64,000 bases of DNA, from positions 1-64,000 of the forward strand of contig DLMJ01000043.1 in NCBI GenBank assembly GCA_002479255.1, in the 5' to 3' direction. Position numbers and translations under genes: made by a program. Below are positions 44,001-53,010 of this stretch, in pieces; the stretch's first letter is position 1; every line of letters begins with the position of its first letter. The stretch comes from Candidatus Binatus soli (GTDB taxonomy: Bacteria > Desulfobacterota > Binatia > Binatales > Binataceae). The notes under the pieces are model-generated. The model did not search any database. It was not told where the DNA came from and worked only from the letters and a program-made list of their open reading frames with translations.

Positions 44001-45060
44001 AAGTGGAGCTGCCGCCCTGCCCGAACACGGCATTGGCGGTGCTGCTGGTAAGCGGAGTGTTGTATTCGAGCACGCGGTTATTGAGTGCGTCCGCAACGTA
44101 GAGGTCGCCGCTTGAGTCCACCGCAACCCCGCTGGGGAAGTTGAGGCTGCTCGCGCTCACTCCGCCATTATTCGCGTAATACGAAGTGAAGCTGCCGTTC
44201 TGCCCGAACACCATATTGGCGGTGGTGCCGTACGTAAGCGGGGTGTTGTATTCGAGCACGCGGCTGTTGAGGTGGTCGGCGACGTAGAGGTCGCCGCTTG
44301 CGTCCACCGCAACCCCAGCGGGAAGGTAGAGGCTGTTCGCGCTCACTCCGCCATTATTCCCGTAATTCGAAGTGAAGCTATCGCCCTGCCCGAACACCAT
44401 ATGGGCGGTGGTGCCGTACGTAGGCGGGGTGTTGTATTCGAGCACGCGGTTATTGATTGTGTCGGCGATGTAGAGGTTGCCGCTTGCGTCCACCGCAACC
44501 CCCCAGGGGGAGTTGAGGCTGAACGCGCTCACCTGATTCGTGGTATTAGAAGTAAGGTTGTCCGTCTGCCCGAACACCATATTGGCGGACCCCCCAGCGG
44601 GCGGGAACGAACCGGCGAATGGGGTGTTGTATTCGAGCACGCGGTTGTTGCCTTGATCCGCGACGTAGAGGTTGCCGCTTAAGTCCACCGCAACCGCATA
44701 GGGGGAGCACAGGCTGCTCCCGCTTACGCCGCCACTGTTGCAGGCAGTCGAGTTAAAGTCCGGCTGACCAATGACCAGGTCGGCCGCAGAGCCATTGGCG
44801 AACGCCGTTCCATCCTTCCAGCCCAGCACCCTCGAGTTGTTGACGTCGGCGACATAAAGGTTGCCGTTGACGTCGATCGCAACCCCCTGCGGAGCATTAA
44901 GTTTGCGCGCGCTGGGAAAGTTGGCGGCGTTGTATGTGAAGTTGGCCTGACCCAGCACAAGATCGGCGGTGCCATCGCCCGCGATCGAGACAGTCGCCAG
45001 GGCGGCGGCGATGATCAGCAGGCACGGCGCTGCGAGTTTCCAAAATCCATATTTGTGCAT
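41035..45060 (-). CDS. Secreted NHL-propeller and ASPM-SPD-2-Hydin-like giant protein
   Basis: From ATG 45060 the 1341-residue protein has a signal peptide (KLAAPCLLIIAAALATVSIA). About 800 residues follow, with some twelve NHL-like blades on the theme GVAVDSSGNLYVADTSNNRVLEYNTPL and VFGQG. A Pro/Thr linker (TPTPTPAPTPTTS) comes next, then about five Ig-like domains (FGNVPVGQTVTKDLTVKNTG, CTYAVTFTPSTESAESGTLS). The last 200 residues are almost the same as those of the protein at 10967-14002. It starts MHKYGFWK, aligned with MNKYA-stop-K of the other copy. It is probably exported and surface-displayed or secreted; the ligand is unknown. An upstream in-frame ATG (45114) precedes the signal peptide. 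Confidence 0.88.
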   Translation of the reverse strand: MHKYGFWKLAAPCLLIIAAALATVSIAGDGTADLVLGQANFTYNAANFPSARKLNAPQGVAIDVNGNLYVADVNNSRVLGWKDGTAFANGSAADLVIGQPDFNSTACNSGGVSGSSLCSPYAVAVDLSGNLYVADQGNNRVLEYNTPFAGSFPPAGGSANMVFGQTDNLTSNTTNQVSAFSLNSPWGVAVDASGNLYIADTINNRVLEYNTPPTYGTTAHMVFGQGDSFTSNYGNNGGVSANSLYLPAGVAVDASGDLYVADHLNSRVLEYNTPLTYGTTANMVFGQNGSFTSYYANNGGVSASSLNFPSGVAVDSSGDLYVADALNNRVLEYNTPLTSSTANAVFGQGGSSTSSTANYGGLSASSLNYPFGVALDASGNLYVADTSNNRVLEYDTPLAPNTTADVVLGQPDFPYNQANFPDQYSLHNPFAVTIDASATPTHLYVADETNSRVLGWNDVTTFANGSPADLVIGQPDFNSTACNTTDGASGSSLCYPYGITVDSSGNLYVADNSNSRVLEYTAPFAGCGGSFPCVEGSANLVFGQGGSTSTGCNSDTGSTPTAIDLCYPYGVAVDANNGHLYVADGGNNRVLEYNTPLTSSTANLVFGQGVSFTSNYENNGGVSANSLYLPVGVAVDSSSNLYVADYSNSRVLEYNAPLTNGASANAVFGQGNIFTSTGCNSDTDDGTPTAIDLCDPYGVAVDSSGHLYVADTSNNRVLEYNTPLTSSTANHVFGQDDSFTSSHPNLGATSASATSLYSPSGVALDSSGTLYVADTSNNRVLEYKNPLATSSATPTPTPAPTPTTSMSVTASLTFGNVPVGQTVTKDLTVKNTGRTSSLIISGATSSDPAEFAVSGGTCGTIPVTVAPNTSCKMAVSFNPIEAVPYSATLTVSDNAASSPQSVALTGTGGITMTVTPASFSINAKDGTTVVKTVTVSNKQSSSVSLSESFSGLNHGDFTVTGGGTCGLTLAAKTACTLHVTIAPTAVGTESATMAVTDVPDPLSPYLVDFTVQASVPESVSTTSLNYGNVAQTASKTKSVTVVNHATAPITLRASIGVGPNSGDFAVASGVTNGCPLVGSLAASHVCTYAVTFTPSTESAESGTLSIAVAQDPGGGPPAVSLNGTGTIPESVSPTTLSFGNVAQTGSKTMNVTLTNKAHAGGGALTLASPSFGGAYGSDFSVTGGTCGGTLSAASCTYAVMFTPSTDGAESGTLSIGVSGDTLLSVSLSGTGVTPLKVLPASLAFGTLHETATSTAKTVTVTNSSSATLTISKSVSGTSDFKVTGGTCTTLPSGSLAGGGASCTYTMTFTPSMVGPESATLGVSAVGDGASPHDVSLSGTGF
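42706..44890. repeat. Internal ~180-200-bp tandem repeats coding for NHL blades
   Basis: The plus-strand text GTTGTATTCGAGCACGCGGT with following GTCGGCGACGTAGAGGTTGC recurs about a dozen times with small differences. Each unit encodes one or part of a blade (LEYNTPL, SSGNLYVAD). High similarity between units makes this stretch prone to recombination and length change. Confidence 0.8.
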
Positions 45061-45591
45061 CACGATTTCCCCGGGAAAATGGCGGTCACGCTGCGCGCGG
45101 CGCGCATCCGACAAAGTTTCGCGAACCTGTGGACCGCACGATCGCCAAGGATCCCATCAGCGCCTCTATCGAAGCGGCGGCCGACGCCAGGACTTGACCA
45201 CGCTCATGGGCACGCGGGCGATTCATCGCAGATCCCTCCCCAAGCAAAGGACAAACAAGTCGAAGTTTCCGAGCACTACGACTTATACAAATACAAAGTG
45301 TGCAAAATTACCCCAAATCGTTCATGAGCAACTTTTATGCCGTGAAATTGCGTTGAAAATCAGTGCCTCAGATGGCCCGGTAGCAACTCCGATACAGCCC
45401 CGATGACTCATTTTTGCAACAGGTGTGGCCCCCATTCGCCGCTCGGCTATCTCAGCCCGGTGGAATATAAACGGCGAAACCCGCAGCGATTGTCTGCTTA
45501 ACCCGGGTGTCCATGGACTCGGGGCAAGTTCACGCCGCAAGCAGGATTGTTGGGGCGGTTTCGTGATACTCGGTAATACGAGGCATCGAAG
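45061..45591. other. Intergenic region upstream of the NHL giant
   Basis: A 530-base gap between divergent genes, with lower GC around 45240-45370. I find no gene or RNA. It must hold promoters for both neighbours. Minus-strand ATTTGTATAAGTC (45278-45290) resembles a promoter element and also occurs before the first arsR. Confidence 0.4.
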
Positions 45592-46266
45592 GTGACCCCC
45601 CGTCCCGACGACCGCTCGCAACCATTTCAAAGGCTGACGCGCTGGCTCACGCCGAACCGATCCACCGCGATTCGCCAGTATCGCTCGCGCGCCCGCATCT
45701 ACGATCTCGAGCTCGCATTGTTCGAACCCGTGCGGCAACGCGCCATCGATCTGCTGCGTCTGAAAAACGGCGACCGGGTTTTGGATGTCGGCTGCGGCAC
45801 CGGGCTGAGTTTTTCGGCACTGGAAGGTCTGGTCGGCCCCGAAGGCTCGATCGTCGGAATCGAGCAGAGCCCCGAGATGCTCGAGCGGGCTCGCGCGCGG
45901 ACGGCTGAGAATAGCTGGAAGAACGTCGCGCTCATCCCGGCCTCGGTCGAGGAAGCCGCTATACCGCTGGCGGCCGACGCGGCGTTGTTTCATTTCACGC
46001 ACGACATAATGCGTACGCCCAAGGCGCTCGCCAACGTATGCAGCCATCTCAAGCCGGGCGCGCGGATCGTCGCGGCCGGACTCAAGTGGGCTCCGATCCG
46101 GGCGATGCCGCTGAATCTCCTGGTGTGGAACGCCGCGTTGCGATCGACGAGCACGCTCGAGGGCCTCGCGCGTCCGTGGAGCCATCTCGAGCCGCTGGTG
46201 TCACGGCTCGAGTTGGAGCAGATGCTCGGCGGCACCGTCTATATCGCCAGCGGCGTCGTAAAGTAG
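45592..46266 (+). CDS. Class I SAM-dependent methyltransferase, GTG start
   Basis: The 224-residue protein has YRSRARIYDLELALFEPVRQRAIDLL, motif I VLDVGCGTGLSFSALEGLVGPEGSIVGIEQSPEMLERARAR and LKPGARIVAAGLKW. This is the layout of small-molecule or lipid methyltransferases of the UbiE/PmtA kind. The N-terminal 25 residues are basic and not conserved, so a later start is possible. No substrate can be inferred. Confidence 0.85.
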   Translation: MTPRPDDRSQPFQRLTRWLTPNRSTAIRQYRSRARIYDLELALFEPVRQRAIDLLRLKNGDRVLDVGCGTGLSFSALEGLVGPEGSIVGIEQSPEMLERARARTAENSWKNVALIPASVEEAAIPLAADAALFHFTHDIMRTPKALANVCSHLKPGARIVAAGLKWAPIRAMPLNLLVWNAALRSTSTLEGLARPWSHLEPLVSRLELEQMLGGTVYIASGVVK

Positions 46267-46356
46267 GCCGGAATTTTCTGATACTATGGCTATATGGCGT
46301 CGCGAGGGATTGAATCAGTGATTCCCGAGCACCCCGGCTCGCGACGCCCCGATGTC

Positions 46357-46956
46357 ATGAGACATACACTTGTTCTCGCGGCGCTTTTTGCTGCGACCGC
46401 CGCGTTCGGATGCAGCACTCAGCAGCCGGATCAATCGCAATCGCAACCGGCAAGCGCGTCTCAATCGGATTCGCAGCTTGTAATCGCGCCCAAGATCACC
46501 GACGAGCCGGCGCATCCGTTGCCGTTCAAGGGCCGGTTGGTCGCCGGCGACCCGACCGAACTTCCGCCCGCAGTGGCGATGTCCCTGTCGAGCACTTCAC
46601 CCGTAACATTCACCTATCGCGAGGAATTGACGCACGACGACTATCACGTCCCACTGATTGTCAGCGCGCTCGATCCAGCCAACCTGGTCGGTGCTCCGCT
46701 CGGCGATATTGGGACGACTGCGTTTGCGTCTTTGTCGATCAGCGACGGCGACCGGATTCTCGGCGACTACACCGCCAAGGAGCACGTCTCGAAATCGTAC
46801 AACCTGTACTCGCATCCCACCCACAAGCAGGTGGACGACGCTGCTCGCGCCGCGGTCAGGAACAGGATCGATCAAAAGCTCTATAGCGATGAGGCCAGGT
46901 TGGCGGATGCCGTCGCCAGCGCGGGCAAATCTCCAACTGCTTCCGTTGGCCAATGA
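46357..46956 (+). CDS. Hypothetical lipoprotein
   Basis: From ATG 46357 the 199-residue protein has a lipobox signal (HTLVLAALFAATAAFGC), a Gln/Ser-rich spacer, then a soluble domain of unknown type (PFKGRLVAGDPTELPPAVAMSLSS, FTYREELTHDDYHVPLIVSALDPANLVGAPLGD). I do not recognise the family. Its TGA overlaps the start of the next lipoprotein gene (ATGA), so the two are probably made together and may act as a pair at the outer membrane. Confidence 0.7.
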   Translation: MRHTLVLAALFAATAAFGCSTQQPDQSQSQPASASQSDSQLVIAPKITDEPAHPLPFKGRLVAGDPTELPPAVAMSLSSTSPVTFTYREELTHDDYHVPLIVSALDPANLVGAPLGDIGTTAFASLSISDGDRILGDYTAKEHVSKSYNLYSHPTHKQVDDAARAAVRNRIDQKLYSDEARLADAVASAGKSPTASVGQ

Positions 46957-47387
46957 ATCGCCGGCTTCTGGTACTTTTGCTCGGCGTCGTCGGCACGGCA
47001 GGATTCGGATGCGCGGTCCAGGGCCAACCGTTTGAAAAAATCCCGTCACCTCCGGGCAATGCGGTGATTTACGTGTACCGGCCTTACAGCTACGGGTCGT
47101 CGGCGCTTCGCCCGGCGGTTACATGCGGTGAGGACACGGCGCGGATCGGTCCGGGCGGCTATCATGCTTTCATCGTTCCCGCCGGCGAGAAGGTAGTTTG
47201 CAGCATCCAGACCGACACCGCCGACGAAGTGGAAATCCAGACCGAGCGGCGAGCCTACTACATAAGAGAGGAACTTGGATGGGGCGTCCTGACTGCCACG
47301 CCGCATCTCAATCCGATCGATACTGATGCGGCGCAGACCGAGATCCAGAGCTGCGTGCTGGAACCTCCGATCGGGAGCGCGAAATAA
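46953..47387 (+). CDS. DUF2846-like lipoprotein
   Basis: The 144-residue protein has a lipobox (LVLLLGVVGTAGFGC) and a beta-sandwich domain with NAVIYVYRPYSYGSSALRPAVTCGED, HAFIVPAGEKVVCSIQTDTADEVEIQTERRAYYIREE. That is the DUF2846 pattern (AxIYVYRP, Y.E). Function unknown. Coupled to the preceding lipoprotein gene and followed directly by a terminator. Confidence 0.8.
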   Translation: MNRRLLVLLLGVVGTAGFGCAVQGQPFEKIPSPPGNAVIYVYRPYSYGSSALRPAVTCGEDTARIGPGGYHAFIVPAGEKVVCSIQTDTADEVEIQTERRAYYIREELGWGVLTATPHLNPIDTDAAQTEIQSCVLEPPIGSAK

Positions 47388-47394
47388 TGTCGAT

Positions 47395-47422
47395 CGAGGA
47401 TGACGTGGCGTCCTCGTTTTTT
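47395..47422 (+). terminator. Intrinsic terminator after the lipoprotein pair
   Basis: CGAGGA (47395-47400) pairs with TCCTCG (47411-47416), followed by six T. It lies just after the stop of the DUF2846-like gene. Confidence 0.75.
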
Positions 47423-47616
47423 CGTGCCGCCGCCATCTCACAGGGAATTGCGATGCGCGCGAAACCTGGCAACGCAAGCGGTGGGAAGTGCCCCTGCACT
47501 GCGTATTGCCCGACGCGCCTGCTTGAGGTGTAATGCCACAGCACGTGGGGGAAACAAACTGACTATAATCGTTAAATCTTGAGCGGTCTTGTCACTCGGC
47601 TAACAAGGTCGCTTGC

Positions 47617-49797
47617 ATGCTGATCGGTGTTTACTCCCTGGCGCTTTTCGTCAGCGCGTTTCTGCTGTTCTGGATGGAGCCACTCTTCACCAAGATGGTA
47701 TTGCCTCTCTTGGGTGGATCGCCGGCGGTCTGGAACACCGCGATTATGTTCTTCCAGGTCGTGCTTCTCGCCGGCTATGGCTATGCGTACTTTCTCAGCC
47801 GGGTTGCGAAACCAAGCCGGCAATTCTGGATTCATGGAGCCATTGTCCTCACAGGATTGGCATTCTTGCCGCTCGCGATCGTTCCGGGCCGGATTCCTCC
47901 GAGCGATCACTCGCCGATCTTGTGGCTGATTGGCCTTCTGGCGGTTTCGGTCGGATGGCCTTTCTTCGCGCTGTCGGCGTCCTCGCCGCTGCTGCAGGCC
48001 TGGTTCGGACAAAGAGGCCATAGATTAAGCGCCGATCCATACTTCCTTTATACCGCGAGCAACTTGGGCAGCCTCGCCGCTCTGCTGGCCTTCTCGTTGA
48101 TGCTCGAACCGTCGCTGACCTTGGCGGAGCAAAGCAGGGCTTGGATGGTGACCTACGCCGTATTGGTAATCCTGGTCGGCGCCTGTGCTCTGCCGCTTGG
48201 GCACGGCACATTCCACGCGCAATCGACCGGCGCAAAAGCTGCGTCGCCACGCCAGGTTACCAGCCTGCGACAGAAACTTGTGTGGATCGCGCTTGCCTTT
48301 GTTCCCTCGAGCCTGCTGTTGGGGGTCACCTCATACATTACCACTGACATTGCGCCTGCCCCGCTGCTATGGATCATTCCTCTAGCTCTCTATTTGTTGT
48401 CTTTCGTCGTGGCATTCAGCCGGTCACCTCTTATAAAGCTGGCGTGGGCGCTGAAGGCGCAGGCGGCAGCAATTGTCGTAACTTCGATCGGGATTCTGGC
48501 CGGGTCGGTATTTGGCTCGGGAGGGACTATCGCCTTAGACGTCTCGCTTCACCTGTTGACATTTTTCCTCATCGCGCTTGTCTGCCATACGGAGTTGGCC
48601 AACCGCCGGCCTGACGCCGAGGGAGTCACCGAGTTTTATTTCTGCATTTCTATCGGTGGCGCCGCGGGTGGGATCTTTAATGCGCTCGTGGCGCCGTTAA
48701 TGTTTTCATCCACCTATGAGTATTACCTGGTGCTGGCCGCAGCCTGCGCTCTTCGACGGCCCGTGGGGAGGCCGGCGCGCGCTAACAGTCCCAGGGATTT
48801 TCTAGTTCCAGTGCTACTGGCTCTCGCCGTTGCAGCGATGGCCTATGGCTCGGCTCGCGGCCACCCACCCGATTTAGTCATCCGCATACTTTTCCTCACG
48901 CTGACTGCGGGCCTGCTATATAGTTTCACCGAGAACCCGGCGCGTTTTGCGCTTGGAGTAGCGGGCGTGCTAGGCAGCGCTGCTTTAGTACAGGCTTCCG
49001 TGGGAGTGCTCCATCAGGAGAGGAACTTTTTCGGCGTCAAAAAAGTCGAGATCGTGGACCAGGGAACCAAAACAGTCCTCGTGCATGGAACGACATGGCA
49101 TGGAGCAGAGTTTATCGACACCGATCTTAGGCGAAAACCGCTGCTGTATTACGCTCGATCAGGACCCGTGGGGCAGTTCTTCACGTTGTTCGGTGACATC
49201 CATACCGTCGGCGTTATCGGTTTGGGAACGGGAGCGCTCGTCTGCTATCGGAGACCCGGCCAGGAATGGACGTTCTATGAAATTGATGGGGCAATCGAGC
49301 GAATAGCTCGCGACCCACGCTACTTCCACTATCTCGAAGATAACGGGGCCGACACGAAGATCATTTTGGGCGATGGTAGACTGTCTATTCAAAAGGCGCC
49401 GAATAACTACTATGACGTGATCGTTATCGACGCATTCAGTTCGGACTCGATCCCCGTCCATCTTCTTACAAAAGAAGCGCTATCGCTCTATCTGGCGAAA
49501 CTGAAAGATCACGGGATAATTTTGTTTCATATAAGCAACAGGTCTTTGCTCCTGGCGCCTGTTGTAGCGACCTTGGTGGAGAGCGTAGGGGCCGTCAGCA
49601 AGGACGAAGTTTATCACCCTTCTGCGAAGGAGGGGGCGCAAGGAGCCACTGTGGCGGAGTGGGTAGCTATCGCTCGGCGCCAACAGGATCTTGGCTTTCT
49701 CGACAAAGAGCCGCGTTGGAAGCCGCTCGTTTCGGAGCCGGGGGCCAGGCCCTGGACCGATGATTTTTCGAATATCGTCAGCGTGATCAGGTGGTGA
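47617..49797 (+). CDS. Membrane-fused spermidine-synthase-like protein
   Basis: The 726-residue protein has an N-terminal half (about 1-460) of ten or more hydrophobic segments (LALFVSAFLLFWMEPLFTKMVLPLLGGSPAVWNTAIMFFQ...). The C-terminal spermidine synthase-type Rossmann domain has TVGVIGLGTGALVCYRRPGQEWTFYEIDGAIERIARDPRYF, IILGDGRLSIQKAPNNYYDVIVIDAFSSDSIPVHLLTKEAL. Such fused MFS/SpeE-like proteins are common but their reaction is unproven; aminopropyl transfer or another SAM-type reaction at the membrane is possible. ATG 47617 fits the first membrane segment. No polyamine gene is nearby. Confidence 0.88.
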   Translation: MLIGVYSLALFVSAFLLFWMEPLFTKMVLPLLGGSPAVWNTAIMFFQVVLLAGYGYAYFLSRVAKPSRQFWIHGAIVLTGLAFLPLAIVPGRIPPSDHSPILWLIGLLAVSVGWPFFALSASSPLLQAWFGQRGHRLSADPYFLYTASNLGSLAALLAFSLMLEPSLTLAEQSRAWMVTYAVLVILVGACALPLGHGTFHAQSTGAKAASPRQVTSLRQKLVWIALAFVPSSLLLGVTSYITTDIAPAPLLWIIPLALYLLSFVVAFSRSPLIKLAWALKAQAAAIVVTSIGILAGSVFGSGGTIALDVSLHLLTFFLIALVCHTELANRRPDAEGVTEFYFCISIGGAAGGIFNALVAPLMFSSTYEYYLVLAAACALRRPVGRPARANSPRDFLVPVLLALAVAAMAYGSARGHPPDLVIRILFLTLTAGLLYSFTENPARFALGVAGVLGSAALVQASVGVLHQERNFFGVKKVEIVDQGTKTVLVHGTTWHGAEFIDTDLRRKPLLYYARSGPVGQFFTLFGDIHTVGVIGLGTGALVCYRRPGQEWTFYEIDGAIERIARDPRYFHYLEDNGADTKIILGDGRLSIQKAPNNYYDVIVIDAFSSDSIPVHLLTKEALSLYLAKLKDHGIILFHISNRSLLLAPVVATLVESVGAVSKDEVYHPSAKEGAQGATVAEWVAIARRQQDLGFLDKEPRWKPLVSEPGARPWTDDFSNIVSVIRW

Positions 49798-49890
49798 CCA
49801 CCGCTGCGCCCCTCGATCGCGAATTACTTCTATGCGCGCCTGCCTTTTGAACACATCGGTTACCAGATAAAGGAAACGCGCCCTGAATAG

Positions 49891-52800
49891 TCAATCGGCT
49901 ATGTGCGGCTGAGCCGGCGCCGTAGTTGGGCGGCCAATGGCCCGCCTCCACAGTTTCGACCATCCAGCGCTGAGCCGATCCATATACAGATAGATCACCG
50001 GCGTTGTGTAGAGCGTCAGGACCTGGCTCACGAGCAGTCCGCCGACGATCGCGATGCCAAGCGGGCGGCGCATCTCGGAGCCCGTGCCGGTGCCCAACGC
50101 GAGCGGCAACCCGCCGAGCATCGCAGCCATCGTGGTCATCATGATCGGGCGAAAGCGCAGCACGCACGCCTGGTAGATCGCGTCGTGCGGCGACTTGCCT
50201 TCGCCGCGTTGAGCCTCGAGCGCGAAGTCGATCATCATGATCGCGTTTTTCTTGACGATGCCTATCAGCAGGATGATTCCGATGAGCGCGATCACGCTCA
50301 GGTCGATGTGGAAAATGAGCAGGGCAAGAATTGCGCCGACGCCGGCCGAGGGCAGCGTCGAGAGGATCGTGATCGGATGGATGTAACTTTCGTAGAGAAT
50401 GCCGAGCACGATGTACACGGCGAAGAGCGCGAATAAGATGAGGAAGCCTTCGTTCTTGAGCGAGTCCTGGAACGCCTGTGCGGTCCCCTGGAATGTTCCG
50501 CGAATGCCGGCGGGCAGTTTAATCTCCGCCTCGGCCTGCATGATCGCGTCAACCGCATCGCCCAGAGCGACGCCTGGTGCGAGATTGAACGAGATCGTCA
50601 CGGAAGGAAATTGACTGGTGTGATTAACGGCGAGCGCGGTCGTGTCATTGGCGAAGTGGGTGAAGGCGTTGAGCTTGACGAGCTGCCCGGTGCTGGAGCG
50701 CACGTGGATCTGGTCGAGCGATTCGGGGTTCTGCCAGAACTGCGGCGCGACCTCCATCACGACATGGTACTGGTTCAGCGGCGTGTACATCGTGGACACT
50801 TGCCGCTGCCCGAACGCGTCGTAGAGCGTATCGTCGATCGCCTGTTGCGAGAGTCCCAGGCGCGAAGCGGTGTCACGATCGACGACGACGTTGGCTTCAA
50901 GGCCGCTATTCTGCTGATCGCTGCTGACGTCGGTGAGAATGTGAACGGTGCGCAATTTCTTGAGCACCTTCGGCGCCCATTGATTGAGCTCATTGAGGTC
51001 GTCGCTCTGGAGCGTGAACTGATATTGCGCGTTGCTGCCTCTGCCGCCGATCCTCAGATCCTGCGTGGCCTGCAGATAGAGATTGACGCCGGGGACGTGG
51101 GCGACCTCCTTGCGGATGCGCGCGATAACCAGATCGGCGTCGATCTTTCGTTCGCCCATGGGCTTGAGGCCGATGTACATGGTCGCGGTATTGGTTGCGC
51201 CATTGCCGCCGGTGAATGCGATCACGTTGTCGACGGCCGGGTCTTTATGGATGGTTGTTATCAGTTCAGCAAGCCGATCCTTCATCGCCTGGAATGAAGT
51301 GTCCTGGTCGGCCTGCACCGCGCCCATCAGACGTCCGGTATCCTGCTGAGGGAAGAATCCCTTGGGCACGACCCTGAATAGAAAAATGCTGAGCCCAAGC
51401 ATCGCGAGCGCTACCATCAGAGTAAACGGCTGATGGTCCAAAACCCACAACAGGCTGCTCTCATAACGGTCAAGCATCCCCTTGAAAAATCGCTCGCTCG
51501 CCATGTACCAGCGGTTATGTTTTTCCTGGTCGTGCGGCTTGAGCAGTTGCGCGCTCATCATCGGCGTCGTGGTGAGCGAAATTACCAATGAAACGAGGAC
51601 CGCGGCCGACAAGGTGACCGCGAACTCGCGGAATAGCCGGCCGACGATTCCGGCCATCAGCAAAATCGGGATAAAGACCGCGACCAGCGAGATGCTGATC
51701 GATATCACCGTGAAGCCGATGCCCGCAGCGCCCTTGATCGCAGCTTCGAACGGCGGCATTCCCTGTTCGCGGTAGCGGGAAATGTTTTCGATGACGACAA
51801 TCGCGTCGTCAACCACAAAGCCGGTGCAAATCGTAAGCGCCATCAGCGAGAGGTTATCGAGGCTGTACCCGAGCAGGTACATGATGCCGAATGTTCCGAC
51901 CAATGAGAGCGGAACGACGACTCCCGGAATCAACGTGGCGCGCAGGTTACGCAGGAACAGGAACACCACCATGATCACGAGCGCAGTCGAAATGCACAGC
52001 GTGAACTCGACGTCGCGCACCGAGGCGCGGATGGTGGTGGTGCGGTCCAGGACTACGGAGAGATCGATCGCCGGCGAGATCGAGGCGCGCAACTGGGGCA
52101 ACGCGGCATAGACTCGATCCACCGTATCGATGATGTTGGCGCCGGGCTGGCGGAAAATGACGACCAGGACGGCCATCTTGCCATCGACCATCCCAGCGGC
52201 GCGGACGTTCTCGACTGAATCCCTTACCAATGCGATATCGGAAAGCTGAACCGCGGAGCCATTGTGGTAGCGCACGATCAGCGGCTGGTAGTCGTCGGCC
52301 TTGAGCAGTTGATCGGTCGTGCTCAGCCCCCATGTCTGGCTATCGTTGGCCACTTCGCCCTTGGGCCGGTTCGCGTTGGCGGCGGCCAGAGCCGTTCGCA
52401 CATCCTCGAGACCGACGCCGAGGTTGCTCATCTGCGTTGGATTCAGTTCGACGCGGACACCCGGCAGCGCGCTTCCACCGACCATGACCTGGCCGACGCC
52501 ATCTATTTGCGAGAGCTTCTGCTCGAGGATTGAATCAGCCGCGTCGTACATCATTCCCGGGCGCACGGCGTTCGAGGTCAGGCCGAGAATCATGATCGGC
52601 GCATCGGCGGGATTGACCTTTCGATAGGTCGGCTTGCTCGGCAGAGTTGTCGGCAGTTGCCCGGCCGCGGCGTTGATGGCGGCCTGCGCGTCGCGCGCTG
52701 CAGCGTCGATATTGCGGTTCAAGTCGAACTGCAAAACTATGCTGGTGGCGCCGAGGTAGCTGGTCGAAGTCAGTTCCGTCAGACCCGCGATACGGCCGAA

Positions 52801-53010
52801 CTGGCGCTCGAGCGGAGTCGCCACCGACGAAGCCATCGTCTCCGGACTCGCACCGGGCAACGTCGCCTGGACCTGAATGGTCGGAAACTCGACCTGCGGC
52901 AACGGTGCAACCGGAAGCAGCCGGAATGCGATCGCTCCCGCGAGCGCGAGCGCGATGGTCAGCAGCGTGGTGGCGACCGGCTTCCTTATGAAGGGTTCGG
53001 AGATGCTCAT
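49891..53010 (-). CDS. mdtC: RND multidrug efflux permease, MdtC-like
   Basis: From ATG 53010 the 1039-residue protein has twelve membrane segments and two large periplasmic loops of the HAE1 RND family: ISEPFIRKPVATTLLTIALALAGAIAFRLLPVAPLPQVEFPTIQVQATLPGASPETMASSVATPLERQF, the proton-relay pair in FVVDDAIVVIENISR, and LIGIVKKNAIMMIDFALE. It is the second of two permeases in an MdtABC-type operon, in which MdtB and MdtC form a heterotrimer. The ATGA overlap with mdtB couples their translation. No outer-membrane channel gene follows. Confidence 0.93.
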   Translation of the reverse strand: MSISEPFIRKPVATTLLTIALALAGAIAFRLLPVAPLPQVEFPTIQVQATLPGASPETMASSVATPLERQFGRIAGLTELTSTSYLGATSIVLQFDLNRNIDAAARDAQAAINAAAGQLPTTLPSKPTYRKVNPADAPIMILGLTSNAVRPGMMYDAADSILEQKLSQIDGVGQVMVGGSALPGVRVELNPTQMSNLGVGLEDVRTALAAANANRPKGEVANDSQTWGLSTTDQLLKADDYQPLIVRYHNGSAVQLSDIALVRDSVENVRAAGMVDGKMAVLVVIFRQPGANIIDTVDRVYAALPQLRASISPAIDLSVVLDRTTTIRASVRDVEFTLCISTALVIMVVFLFLRNLRATLIPGVVVPLSLVGTFGIMYLLGYSLDNLSLMALTICTGFVVDDAIVVIENISRYREQGMPPFEAAIKGAAGIGFTVISISISLVAVFIPILLMAGIVGRLFREFAVTLSAAVLVSLVISLTTTPMMSAQLLKPHDQEKHNRWYMASERFFKGMLDRYESSLLWVLDHQPFTLMVALAMLGLSIFLFRVVPKGFFPQQDTGRLMGAVQADQDTSFQAMKDRLAELITTIHKDPAVDNVIAFTGGNGATNTATMYIGLKPMGERKIDADLVIARIRKEVAHVPGVNLYLQATQDLRIGGRGSNAQYQFTLQSDDLNELNQWAPKVLKKLRTVHILTDVSSDQQNSGLEANVVVDRDTASRLGLSQQAIDDTLYDAFGQRQVSTMYTPLNQYHVVMEVAPQFWQNPESLDQIHVRSSTGQLVKLNAFTHFANDTTALAVNHTSQFPSVTISFNLAPGVALGDAVDAIMQAEAEIKLPAGIRGTFQGTAQAFQDSLKNEGFLILFALFAVYIVLGILYESYIHPITILSTLPSAGVGAILALLIFHIDLSVIALIGIILLIGIVKKNAIMMIDFALEAQRGEGKSPHDAIYQACVLRFRPIMMTTMAAMLGGLPLALGTGTGSEMRRPLGIAIVGGLLVSQVLTLYTTPVIYLYMDRLSAGWSKLWRRAIGRPTTAPAQPHIAD

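Noticed and set aside
42706..44890. Regularly spaced repeats that could suggest a CRISPR array
   Set aside because: The units are about 180-200 bp, in frame, and encode NHL blades; there are no short repeats with unique spacers.
45278..45290. 13-bp match (GACTTATACAAAT) to the arsR upstream region at 4137-4149
   Set aside because: The distances to the two genes differ greatly (about 8 versus 220 bases); one short match of a promoter-like AT-rich word may be chance.
45322..46185. 287-codon minus-strand frame opposite the methyltransferase
   Set aside because: No domain similarity; the plus-strand methyltransferase has intact SAM motifs.
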